Shown one piece after another: positions 1-6,338 of a stretch of DNA of 6,432 nucleotides (position 1 is the stretch's first letter; each line of letters begins with the position of its first letter). Source of the DNA: X23 sp050251575. GTDB lineage: Bacteria > Bacillota > Clostridia > SK-Y3. The DNA lies in contig JBFWMP010000158.1 of NCBI GenBank assembly GCA_050251575.1, forward strand, positions 1 to 6,432, given 5' to 3'. The notes under the pieces were generated by a model, which was given only the letters and a program-made list of their open reading frames with translations, had not been told where the DNA came from and ran no database searches. A program made the position numbers and the translations under genes.

Positions 1-16
1 AGTACAATCCTTTTTC

Positions 17-1453
17 TTAATATGCTTTACCCCAATAAACCATGTGTTTCGCCGGCTTCCCACAGCATATGCAATGCTCGGAAATCTGCTGCTGCTCAAA
101 AGGAATACATCGTGCTGTTGCACTAGTTTCTTCTTTTATCTTATCCTCGCATGCCCTATCTCCACACCACATGGCTTTAATAAATCCAGTTTTTTCATTT
201 AAAATTTCTTTAAATTCTTCTGTGTTTACTGCAGTATAGGTTTTTTCATCTCTCATTTTTCTTGCCTTTTCTAACAATTCTATCTGCATTTGTGCCAATA
301 TCTGCAATAACTTTTCCTCTATCTCATCCAAAGACACGAAAATCTTTTCCCTCGTATCTCTTCTTACCAAGACAGCTTGATTTTTTTCAATATCCTTAGG
401 CCCTATCTCCAAGCGAATAGGTACACCCTTCATTTCATATTCGCTGAACTTCCAGCCCGGCATTTTATCACTCACATCAATATTAACCCTTGCAACCTTT
501 GCCAGCCTGTCTTTTAATTCATAAGCTTTCTCTTTTACACCTTCTTTATGTGCAGCAACAGGAATAATAATTAATTGAGTAGGTGCAATAACCGGAGGAA
601 GAACCAATCCGCTGTCATCTCCATGCACCATAATCACTGCACCTATTAAACGGGTCGTCATACCCCACGAAGTCTGATGAACATACTGCAGTTGATTATT
701 CTGATCTGTATATTGGATTTCAAAAGCCTTTGCAAATCCATCTCCAAAATTATGGGAGGTGCCACTTTGCAATGCCTTCCCATCATGCATCAAGCTTTCA
801 ATGGTATAAGTAGCTTTTGCTCCTGCAAACTTTTCTTTCTCCGTTTTTTGTCCCTTTACCACCGGAATAGCCAAAGCGTTTTCGCAGAAATCTGCATAAA
901 CGTTCAGCATCTTGATTGTTTCTTCTTGTGCCTCTTCTCCTGTAGCATGAGCAGTATGACCCTCCTGCCATAAAAACTCCAATGTTCTTAAGAAAGGACG
1001 TGTTGTTTTCTCCCAACGCACGACAGAGCACCATTGATTATAGAGTTTTGGCAAATCTCTATAAGAATGTATGATGTTTGCATAATGATCGCAAAATAAT
1101 GTTTCTGAAGTAGGACGCACACAAAGCCTTTCTGCCAACTCCTCACTGCCTCCATGGGTAACCCAAGCTACTTCAGGTGCAAACCCCTCTACATGATCCT
1201 TTTCCTTCTGCAAAAGGCTTTCCGGTATAAACATCGGCATATAAACATTCTCATGCCCTGTTTCTTTGAATTTCCCATCAAGAATTCTTTGAATATTCTC
1301 CCATATTGCATAACCATAAGGACGAATAATCATGCATCCTCTTACAGTTGAATAATCAACCAAGTCTGCTTTTTTTACAATATCCGTATACCATTGAGCA
1401 AAATCTTCTTCCATTGATGTAATCGCTTCAACTAGTTTCTTTTCCTTACTCAT
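17..1453 (-). CDS. proS: Prolyl-tRNA synthetase, archaeal/eukaryotic type (ProS type 3)
   Basis: This cytoplasmic class II aminoacyl-tRNA synthetase charges tRNA-Pro with proline. The 478-residue length fits the short archaeal-type family, which lacks the editing insertion of the longer E. coli-type enzyme. Visible motifs are the class II motif 1 region (about 38-55), RPTSETLF at 113-120, motif 2 around RWEK (146-149) and RPFLRTLEFLWQEGHTAH (152-169), and motif 3 around GMTTRLIGAVIMVHGDD (264-280). An anticodon-binding domain follows from about 290. The C-terminal domain has Cys430, Cys435, Cys461 and Cys464, spaced like the zinc ligands of the Thermus enzyme, and the protein ends in Tyr as this subclass does. 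The ATG at 1453 has AGAGG about nine bases upstream. The gene is last in the visible ispD-ispF-proS run, separated from ispF by a palindromic element. I see no T-box leader and no clear promoter of its own. The stop codon lies 16 bases from the window edge. Confidence 0.97.
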   Translation of the reverse strand: MSKEKKLVEAITSMEEDFAQWYTDIVKKADLVDYSTVRGCMIIRPYGYAIWENIQRILDGKFKETGHENVYMPMFIPESLLQKEKDHVEGFAPEVAWVTHGGSEELAERLCVRPTSETLFCDHYANIIHSYRDLPKLYNQWCSVVRWEKTTRPFLRTLEFLWQEGHTAHATGEEAQEETIKMLNVYADFCENALAIPVVKGQKTEKEKFAGAKATYTIESLMHDGKALQSGTSHNFGDGFAKAFEIQYTDQNNQLQYVHQTSWGMTTRLIGAVIMVHGDDSGLVLPPVIAPTQLIIIPVAAHKEGVKEKAYELKDRLAKVARVNIDVSDKMPGWKFSEYEMKGVPIRLEIGPKDIEKNQAVLVRRDTREKIFVSLDEIEEKLLQILAQMQIELLEKARKMRDEKTYTAVNTEEFKEILNEKTGFIKAMWCGDRACEDKIKEETSATARCIPFEQQQISEHCICCGKPAKHMVYWGKAY

Positions 1454-1510
1454 TATTTCATTCCTCTCATTGATTTCTTATTTTTCGAAATGCTACAAAA
1501 CTTTTGAATC

Positions 1511-1663
1511 GTTTGAGAACACTGAAAAAGTGCTCAACTGCTCGGAAGTCAGACACAGGGACAGGGCCGCAGTCCGGCCAAAAACCAGGCCTGACAGCAG
1601 ACCAGTCCCCAAATCCGATTTCCTCTTCCTGCAAAAAACGGACCTTTTCAGTGATTTCTGAAC
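1511..1663. repeat. REP/MITE-like GC-rich palindromic element between ispF and proS
   Basis: The 222-base gap between ispF and proS contains a block unlike its surroundings: 45 of the 70 bases at 1541-1610 are G or C. Imperfect terminal inverted repeats of about 20 bases lie at 1511-1530 and 1643-1663, sharing an exact core ACTGAAAA / TTTTCAGT (1521-1528 with 1645-1652). Inside, a long imperfect palindrome runs from 1544 to 1623 in one bulge-free register. Its arms pair at 1544-1550/1617-1623, 1558-1562/1605-1609, 1572-1574/1593-1595 and 1576-1579/1588-1591, among others, around the loop AAAAACCA (1580-1587). About 26 of 36 positions pair, including one G-T. Phrases such as GACACAGGGACAG and the opposite-strand GGGGACTGGTC resemble dispersed palindromic repeats of Firmicutes genomes, often linked to REP-associated transposases; that comparison is from memory. 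It has no coding capacity. It could also fold in the ispF-proS transcript and act as a terminator or processing site. Confidence 0.6.
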
Positions 1664-1676
1664 TATTCCTGTTATT

Positions 1677-2144
1677 TTATATAATCGTGCACACCGCATG
1701 GGCAGCGATACCTTCACCTGTTCCGGTAAAGCCCAGCCCTTCGGTAGTCGTCGCTTTTACATTGACTTGCCCGACCTCTATATTTAATGCTTTAGCAATG
1801 TTTTCCCTCATTTGTAATATATACGGTGCCATCTTGGGATGCTCCGCAATAATAGTAGCATCTATATTATTTACCTTATATTTTTTTTCATTAAGAACTT
1901 TTGCTACTTCATTCAATAATAATATACTTGATATCCCTTTATATTTATTATCATTATCAGGAAAGTGCTTTCCAATATCCCCTAAGGCTGCTGCACCTAA
2001 TAGTGCATCCATAATTGCATGTAAGAGCACGTCGGCATCTGAATGGCCTAACAACCCTTTTTCGTATGGAATTTCCACGCCTCCTATGACACATTTCCTG
2101 TTTTCAGCTAATCTATGTACATCATATCCATGTCCAATCCTCAC
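1677..2144 (-). CDS. ispF: 2-C-methyl-D-erythritol 2,4-cyclodiphosphate synthase
   Basis: This cytoplasmic, trimeric, metal-dependent enzyme converts CDP-methylerythritol 2-phosphate to methylerythritol cyclodiphosphate and CMP, the fifth step of the MEP isoprenoid pathway. The 155-residue length is normal. The N-terminus RIGHGYDVHRL supplies the zinc ligands Asp8 and His10, and His42 is the third. HSDADVLLH (34-42) and GDIGKHFPD (55-63) are family signatures, and TTTEGLGFTGTGEG (132-145) is the conserved C-terminal motif. In that motif the family's common Arg (GRGEG) is Thr142. The start is GTG at 2144-2142, overlapping the ispD TGA as GTGA, with AGGGGG about seven bases upstream inside the end of ispD, so translation of the two is probably coupled. 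IspD and IspF are separate proteins here, not the fused IspDF of some proteobacteria. Confidence 0.97.
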   Translation of the reverse strand: MRIGHGYDVHRLAENRKCVIGGVEIPYEKGLLGHSDADVLLHAIMDALLGAAALGDIGKHFPDNDNKYKGISSILLLNEVAKVLNEKKYKVNNIDATIIAEHPKMAPYILQMRENIAKALNIEVGQVNVKATTTEGLGFTGTGEGIAAHAVCTII

Positions 2145-2902
2145 TCAAAGTCCCCCTCATCAAGCTCTCTTCCGTCAATAATGGCTTCTGCCAAAAATAT
2201 ATCTTCCGGCGTAGTAATTTTTATATTTTCATAACTTCCTTCTACCATTTTCACATGATAACCTAACCGTTCTACTAACATACAATCATCTGTTGCAGTT
2301 ATCTCTTCTTCCCGCGCCTTAATATATGCTTGCCTCAACCATTGAACCTTGAAAACCTGAGGCGTTTGTACCGCCCAAAGCCTGCTTCTATCTAAAGTAT
2401 CTAAAATATTTTTTTCATCATCTACAAGCTTAATCGTATCTTTTACTCTTACCCCTACTGCTGCCGCACCATATTTGATTGCCGTGTCCACTGCTATTTC
2501 TATATGTTTTGGAATAATCAAAGGTCTTGCGCCATCATGTACTATTACAATAGAGGATTTATCACTAATTTCCTGCAAACCGTTATATACTGAATCCTGT
2601 CTTTCCCGTCCACCCAAAATAATCTTCTTGACCTTATTAAGCTTAGAGATATCTACGATTTCCTTACACAACATGATATCTTGTTCACGAGCAACTATAA
2701 TTATCTCATCAACTGCGCCGCAGTCTTCAAACGCCTGCAGCGTATATGCTAAAACCGGCCGATCAATAATATTTATAAACTGCTTATTTTTGGAGGATTG
2801 CATTCTGGTTCCCTTTCCTGCTGCAACAATGATAGCAGAACAAAAGTTACTTGTTTTTTTTGCCTGTCTTTCCTTCATCTTTGTTCCAAATACTTTAAAC
2901 AT
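2141..2902 (-). CDS. ispD: 2-C-methyl-D-erythritol 4-phosphate cytidylyltransferase
   Basis: This enzyme transfers CMP from CTP to methylerythritol 4-phosphate, giving CDP-methylerythritol and pyrophosphate, the third step of the MEP pathway. The Rossmann-like nucleotidyltransferase fold opens with AIIVAAGKGTRM (23-34). By comparison with E. coli IspD, Arg33 and Lys40 match the CTP-binding Arg20 and Lys27, VHDGARP (121-127) is the cytidine/metal region, Arg172 in LDRSRLWAVQTPQ matches Arg157, and Lys228 in NIKITTPED matches Lys213. ATDDCMLVE (203-211) is also a family signature. At 253 residues it is about 20 longer than usual because of a basic N-terminal tail before the first strand. The upstream ATG is supported by GGAGG six to seven bases before it; an internal ATG at codon 9 is the alternative. 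The gene lies 183 bases after the PIN/TRAM gene, with a terminator and a candidate promoter in between. Confidence 0.97.
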   Translation of the reverse strand: MFKVFGTKMKERQAKKTSNFCSAIIVAAGKGTRMQSSKNKQFINIIDRPVLAYTLQAFEDCGAVDEIIIVAREQDIMLCKEIVDISKLNKVKKIILGGRERQDSVYNGLQEISDKSSIVIVHDGARPLIIPKHIEIAVDTAIKYGAAAVGVRVKDTIKLVDDEKNILDTLDRSRLWAVQTPQVFKVQWLRQAYIKAREEEITATDDCMLVERLGYHVKMVEGSYENIKITTPEDIFLAEAIIDGRELDEGDFE

Positions 2903-2948
2903 ATCATCCCTCCAAGCAATATAGAACCTTTAAATATTACCAAGCTTT

Positions 2949-2977
2949 ATTTTACACTAAAACATCAGAAAAGCCAA
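2949..2977 (-). promoter_or_regulatory. Candidate sigma-A promoter for ispD-ispF(-proS)
   Basis: On the minus strand, TTGGCT (2977-2972) and TAAAAT (2954-2949) are separated by 17 bases. They match the consensus -35 and -10 boxes at four and five of six positions. The predicted start near 2942 would give a leader of about 40 bases before the ispD ATG. The -35 box lies inside the 3' arm of the terminator hairpin at 2970-2993. This is a sequence match only; AT-rich DNA yields such matches by chance. Confidence 0.45.
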
Positions 2978-2993
2978 CCCGAAAGTTGGCTTT
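2970..2993 (-). terminator. Hairpin terminator after the carD-PIN/TRAM block
   Basis: The perfect 9-bp inverted repeat AAAGCCAAC / GTTGGCTTT (2970-2978 and 2985-2993) surrounds a six-base loop, CCGAAA on the plus strand. Read on the minus strand, the stem is followed by TTTT, then CTGATG, then TTTT. It begins about 93 bases after the PIN/TRAM stop codon. The U-tract is interrupted, so termination may be partial. The plus-strand reading also has a T-rich tail, but no plus-strand gene ends here. Confidence 0.65.
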
Positions 2994-3085
2994 ATATTAC
3001 AAATAATATCATTTAAGAAACAAGTCATATAATACATTAATAATACCGAATAAATTTATCTTTAACTCTTCAATATAAACTAATC

Positions 3086-4168
3086 TCATCCCGCTCTTTC
3101 AATCTCAATCTTAGGCTTTGCAAATATCATTCTTCCTGCTGGTGTCTGTAAGATACTTGTCACCAATACTGAAATTGATTCGCCCATATGCCGCTTACCG
3201 CCATCAACAACAATCATGGTCCCATCATCAAGATAAGCAACACCTTGTCCATTTTCTTTCCCATCCTTTACAACCAGTACCATCATATCTTCTCCTGGTA
3301 ACACAATAGGCTTAACAGCATTTGCAAGCTCGTTGATATTTAATACCGGGACACCCTGGAAGCTTGCCACCTTATTCAGGTTATAATCATTAGTAAGTAC
3401 TTTCCCTTTCATCACTTCTGCCAGCTTCAATAACTTACTGTCTACCTCTGCAATATTATCAAAATCCTTTTCGACAATTTCAACAGAAACCTCTAATTCC
3501 TTCTGAATAATATTAAGGATATCCAATCCCCTTCTCCCACGATTACGCTTTAATGCATCAGACGAATCAGCGATATGCTGTAATTCACGAAGTACGAAAC
3601 CTGGTATGATAAGTGGCCCTTCAATAAATCCTGTCCTGCATATATCTGCTATTCTTCCATCAATAATAACGCTTGTATCCAATATCTTAGGCTGTGAATT
3701 AGAATCAGAACGCTTACCGACTCCTTTTTTAAAAAAGGTTATCGTATCACCCCATTCATCCTTTTTTTGCATTGCTATACTTAGTCCCAAATATCCAAGC
3801 ATGATATTAATAGCAACTGCAAGTACGGTTCCGATTATAGGGATAGAAAGAATAGGTAACGATATTAAATTCGCTATAATTAAACCTGCAATAAGTCCTA
3901 ATGAACCAGATAATATTTCTTGAAAAGTTCTTTTTTGAAGAACTACCTCTATATGTACTATGATGTCAAGTAACAGGGAAAAAAGTTTTCCTCCACAAAT
4001 ATAAAACAATGATGCTCCCATTAACCCTCCACCAACATAGAGTACGACTGTAGCCAAAATGTATGCATTAGGGTTAATACCCGTTTCCCTGTAAAACAAG
4101 TAGATCAGAATTATGCCAATAGCGCCTCCGACTATTGATAATATACCCTTGACCGCCTTATTTACCAT
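3086..4168 (-). CDS. YacL-like membrane PIN/TRAM-domain protein
   Basis: This is the conserved Firmicutes protein family typified by B. subtilis YacL; its biological role is not well settled. The 360 residues show four probable membrane helices at about 6-26, 35-58, 86-107 and 109-133, which would anchor a cytoplasmic C-terminal half. A PIN-type ribonuclease domain spans about 161-280. Its acidic residues are present: Asp164 in KILDTSVIIDGRI, Glu195 in VLRELQ, Asp243 in EVDSKLLKLA and Asp261 in LTNDYNLN, so catalytic activity is plausible. A TRAM domain, a small beta-barrel likely to bind RNA, covers about 284-345 and includes GVAYLDDGTMIVVDGG. The ATG at 4168 has a full AAGGAGGTG ribosome binding site eight bases upstream. 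The gene starts 63 bases after carD, with no terminator between them, so the two are probably cotranscribed. The substrate is unknown; RNA processing or a toxin-like role is only inference from the PIN fold. Confidence 0.92.
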   Translation of the reverse strand: MVNKAVKGILSIVGGAIGIILIYLFYRETGINPNAYILATVVLYVGGGLMGASLFYICGGKLFSLLLDIIVHIEVVLQKRTFQEILSGSLGLIAGLIIANLISLPILSIPIIGTVLAVAINIMLGYLGLSIAMQKKDEWGDTITFFKKGVGKRSDSNSQPKILDTSVIIDGRIADICRTGFIEGPLIIPGFVLRELQHIADSSDALKRNRGRRGLDILNIIQKELEVSVEIVEKDFDNIAEVDSKLLKLAEVMKGKVLTNDYNLNKVASFQGVPVLNINELANAVKPIVLPGEDMMVLVVKDGKENGQGVAYLDDGTMIVVDGGKRHMGESISVLVTSILQTPAGRMIFAKPKIEIERAG

Positions 4169-4231
4169 TCAGTGTCCACCTCCTTAATGGCATATATACT
4201 ATTATATTGGTCATTTGCAAAAATATATTTT

Positions 4232-4720
4232 TTAATTCTCTAAATTACTGCACATCCCTTCTATCATTTCTTCTACTTCTCCCTGATTCATTTCCTTGAC
4301 TAATACTAATTCACTTACTAAAATTTGTTTCGCGTTGTTTAACATTTTTCTTTCACCGGTAGAAAGTCCTTTTTCCTTATCTCTGAATATCAAATTCTTT
4401 ACTACCTGAGCAACTTCATAGATATTCCCACTTTTAATCTTTACCATATTTTCACGATACCGTTTATTCCAATTACTACACATATCTGTCCTGCCGCTCT
4501 TGAAGATTTCAATGACGCCTTCTGCTTCTTGCTGATTAATCACATCCCTGATGCCAATGCTCTGGATGTTTGCCATAGGAATCATAACCCTCATATCTCC
4601 GATAGGCATTTTCATAATATAGTATTTTTGCCGCTTACCCAATATTTCTTTCTCTTCGATTGACACAATTACACCGGCGCCATGCATTGGATAAACGATC
4701 CTATCCCCGATGTTATACAT
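4232..4720 (-). CDS. CarD/CdnL-family transcriptional regulator
   Basis: CarD/CdnL proteins bind the beta subunit of RNA polymerase and contact upstream DNA of the promoter bubble, stabilising open complexes, notably at rRNA promoters in mycobacteria. The 162-residue length is typical. The N-terminal Tudor-like RNA polymerase interaction domain (about 1-60) begins with the family signature FNIGDxVVYPxHGxGxI, seen here as YNIGDRIVYPMHGAGVI (2-18), followed by KRQKYYIMKMP and the MRVMIPMANIQSIGIR strand region. The C-terminal helical domain (about 62-160) has the usual NWNKRYREN and KGLSTGERKMLNNAKQIL segments. The ATG at 4720 is preceded by GGGAGGT nine bases away. The gene follows three candidate promoters and leads into the PIN/TRAM gene. 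CarD-PIN/TRAM-ispD adjacency is familiar from Clostridia. Confidence 0.94.
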   Translation of the reverse strand: MYNIGDRIVYPMHGAGVIVSIEEKEILGKRQKYYIMKMPIGDMRVMIPMANIQSIGIRDVINQQEAEGVIEIFKSGRTDMCSNWNKRYRENMVKIKSGNIYEVAQVVKNLIFRDKEKGLSTGERKMLNNAKQILVSELVLVKEMNQGEVEEMIEGMCSNLEN

Positions 4721-4793
4721 TTATATACTACCTCCCTGTAAAAAAGGCTAAGCAATTTATTCCACATTCTTATTCTTGACACATTCATATATA

Positions 4794-4822
4794 AGTATAC
4801 TACAAATCCACATTACTGTCAA
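4794..4822 (-). promoter_or_regulatory. Candidate sigma-A promoter P1 of carD (proximal)
   Basis: On the minus strand, TTGACA (4822-4817) and TATACT (4799-4794) are separated by 17 bases: a perfect -35 and a five-of-six -10 at the ideal spacing. Transcription would start near 4787, leaving a leader of about 65 bases before the carD ATG. It is the best promoter match in the window. Confidence 0.7.
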
Positions 4823-4831
4823 AAAATTATT

Positions 4832-4861
4832 ATTTTAACATCTAACTTATCCTTATGTCAA
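4832..4861 (-). promoter_or_regulatory. Candidate sigma-A promoter P2 of carD (middle)
   Basis: On the minus strand, TTGACA (4861-4856) and TAAAAT (4837-4832) are separated by 18 bases. The -35 is perfect and the -10 matches at five of six positions. It lies 38 bases upstream of P1. Confidence 0.5.
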
Positions 4862-4877
4862 CACTTTTATATTCCTT

Positions 4878-4907
4878 ATTATATATTTCTAGTATAATAC
4901 GTGCCAA
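4878..4907 (-). promoter_or_regulatory. Candidate sigma-A promoter P3 of carD (distal)
   Basis: On the minus strand, TTGGCA (4907-4902) and a perfect TATAAT (4883-4878) are separated by 18 bases. It lies 46 bases upstream of P2. The region is very AT-rich, so the -10 match alone is weak evidence. Confidence 0.45.
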
Positions 4908-4998
4908 TATGGTTATGGCAGCAGCATTCAAACCTTCTATTAAATTTTGATTACAATCCTAGGTAATGTTCTTTTGAAAAGTGTCGGTGAAGTGAAAT

Positions 4999-5778
4999 CT
5001 AAAAAACCTCTTCCTTTTTACGCTTGTAGACTAAAAGCAAAACTAATTTAAAAAATGCTAATACAACGCCACTGATAAACCATCCTCCGATAAACACAAC
5101 TAAAGGTCCAAAAGCAACCGAGAGATAATTGCTGATCATAATCCCTGATAATGTTAATACGAATAGACCACGGAAATATTTTCTTCCAAGTTTTATACTC
5201 ATTCCTATTGCTTTCAAAGGCCCTATATCATCTACTACCACAGCAACCGTCCACGCACTGAGATAAATACCCCCAATGACCCCCACCAGGATTAACCCCC
5301 ATCCACCTGTCAAAACACCTACGGTAAGAGTATACAATATTAATAGCAGCAATAATGGTATTAATAAAACTAATAAAATCATGTGAAAAAATATAGTTCC
5401 CGCAAAAATTTTAAAAAAATATCTTTTTGCCCCATCAAAAAAATAACAAGCCTTAGGTCTTATTCCTTCTGCTGCAAATTTATATAGATTTATACTTCCT
5501 GCTTCTATAACAGATCTTAAAATGATAAAAAGCAAGTATGCTCCTAGACCTCCTATTATTAGCGGAAGAAATATATTCATAAAATTCTCTGGATCATTAA
5601 ACACATTTTCCAAGTTTCGTCCATGAGCTATAAAAAATATTACTAAAAAGAGAAGGGCTGCTGCAAAGAATAGAATATAAAAACCTGCATTGATTAATAT
5701 GGGTATGAATATTCCTTTATTCTCATTTGCAACTTCCAACCCTTTCTTACAATCATCCATTATCTCATCAAACCACAT
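4999..5778 (-). CDS. Integral membrane protein, DUF4013-like (paralog of upstream gene)
   Basis: I do not recognise a specific function. The 259 residues form about six hydrophobic segments, near 23-50, 66-92, 122-153, 158-183, 203-220 and 222-251, with a short cytoplasmic-looking N-terminus (acidic then basic) and a basic tail YKRKKEE. There is no signal peptide or catalytic motif. VVVDDIGPLKAIGMSIKLG (180-198) followed by RKYF resembles the segment after a central helix in DUF4013 and related glycerophosphodiesterase-membrane-domain families; this placement is from memory and tentative. The same segment occurs in the upstream gene (about 43-65 of its downstream open frame) without gaps, so the two are tandem paralogs. 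The ATG (5778-5776) overlaps the upstream TAA as TAATG and has GTGAGGTG eight bases before it, implying coupled translation. No clear terminator follows before the carD promoters. Confidence 0.85.
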   Translation of the reverse strand: MWFDEIMDDCKKGLEVANENKGIFIPILINAGFYILFFAAALLFLVIFFIAHGRNLENVFNDPENFMNIFLPLIIGGLGAYLLFIILRSVIEAGSINLYKFAAEGIRPKACYFFDGAKRYFFKIFAGTIFFHMILLVLLIPLLLLLILYTLTVGVLTGGWGLILVGVIGGIYLSAWTVAVVVDDIGPLKAIGMSIKLGRKYFRGLFVLTLSGIMISNYLSVAFGPLVVFIGGWFISGVVLAFFKLVLLLVYKRKKEEVF

Positions 5779-6320
5779 TATAAAAGCACCTCACTATCTA
5801 TTAGCTCTCTAGGCTGCTCAAAATCATTTTTGTAAACAATAAAAAATACCAGTGCAAAAAATACTTCGAACACCATCTTTATAACTGCACCTATGGCGAC
5901 AGCAACAATCATAATAGGGATTAAAATAACGAGAATCATTCTTGAAACTCTTATGACATTTTCAATTATCTCAAAATTGTATGGTAATATATTTGAAGGA
6001 ATTTTATCTAAGCTTGGAACTTTGTCAGCATCTCCAGTCCAGCGTGATGAATTTCCAAGAGCTCCGCTGCCTCCTCCGATTTTTATAAAAGACCAGTGAA
6101 TCAATTGAAGAACTGCGAGGGGAAAAAAATGTCTCTTGGCAAACTTCATGCTGTCGCCGAAGGCTATAAACAATGGTGAGTCATTCATGACCACTGATAC
6201 CTTCCACATGGTAAGAAATATATTAATAATCATAGGAATAACTGTAAAACCAATAGTAATCGTTGCAACACCTGCAAGAAGGTATATGGGCAGCAACAGA
6301 ATCCAAGCAGCAAAAATCAA
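5778..6320 (-). CDS. Downstream open frame of an interrupted DUF4013-like membrane gene
   Basis: This open frame gives 180 residues if read from TTG at 6320-6318, which has GGAG six to seven bases upstream. It is not a complete protein of its family: it corresponds to about residue 130 onward of the 259-residue neighbour, and the missing first part is readable upstream in the same frame beyond a TAA at 6339-6341. Hydrophobic segments lie near 2-20, 21-38, 65-80 and 128-165. SVVMNDSPLFIAFGDSMKFA (42-61) matches the paralog's VVVDDIGPLKAIGMSIKLG region. A Gly/Ser-rich polar loop (about 81-122) has no counterpart in the paralog. Either the TTG allows reinitiation and a shortened protein is made, or this is the 3' remainder of a pseudogene. 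The frame downstream of the stop is intact, so any disruption is recent. It overlaps the next start codon by one base. Confidence 0.7.
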   Translation of the reverse strand: MIFAAWILLLPIYLLAGVATITIGFTVIPMIINIFLTMWKVSVVMNDSPLFIAFGDSMKFAKRHFFPLAVLQLIHWSFIKIGGGSGALGNSSRWTGDADKVPSLDKIPSNILPYNFEIIENVIRVSRMILVILIPIMIVAVAIGAVIKMVFEVFFALVFFIVYKNDFEQPRELIDSEVLL

Positions 6321-6338
6321 AAGATCTCCAAAAACAAA

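Noticed and set aside
1454..1676. T-box leader or other tRNA-sensing riboswitch before proS
   Set aside because: No T-box AGGGTGGNACCGCG-like sequence or antiterminator pairing is visible on the minus strand; the gap is explained by the palindromic element.
1493..1717. 74-codon minus-strand ORF across the ispF-proS gap
   Set aside because: It runs through the palindromic element and into the end of ispF in another frame, with no ribosome binding site and no recognisable protein features.
2141..2144. A fused bifunctional IspDF enzyme
   Set aside because: IspD ends with TGA and IspF starts at an overlapping GTG in another frame, so two separate proteins are made.
1504..2181. A 225-codon plus-strand open frame
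   Set aside because: It lies antisense to ispF and the palindromic element. The minus-strand protein has every IspF signature; the plus-strand translation has no family features.
4776..4801. Plus-strand TTGACA with TATACT as a divergent promoter
   Set aside because: The spacing is only 14 bases, and there is no plus-strand gene downstream.
4855..4950. A 31-codon plus-strand ORF (MSTLLYSLLY...) in the gap upstream of carD
   Set aside because: It has no ribosome binding site, its composition is simply AT-rich, and it overlaps the carD promoter boxes.
4951..4966. ATTAC ... GTAAT inverted repeat as terminator after the 259-residue membrane protein
   Set aside because: The stem is five bases, AT-rich, and not followed by a T-run on the minus strand, so it is too weak to call.
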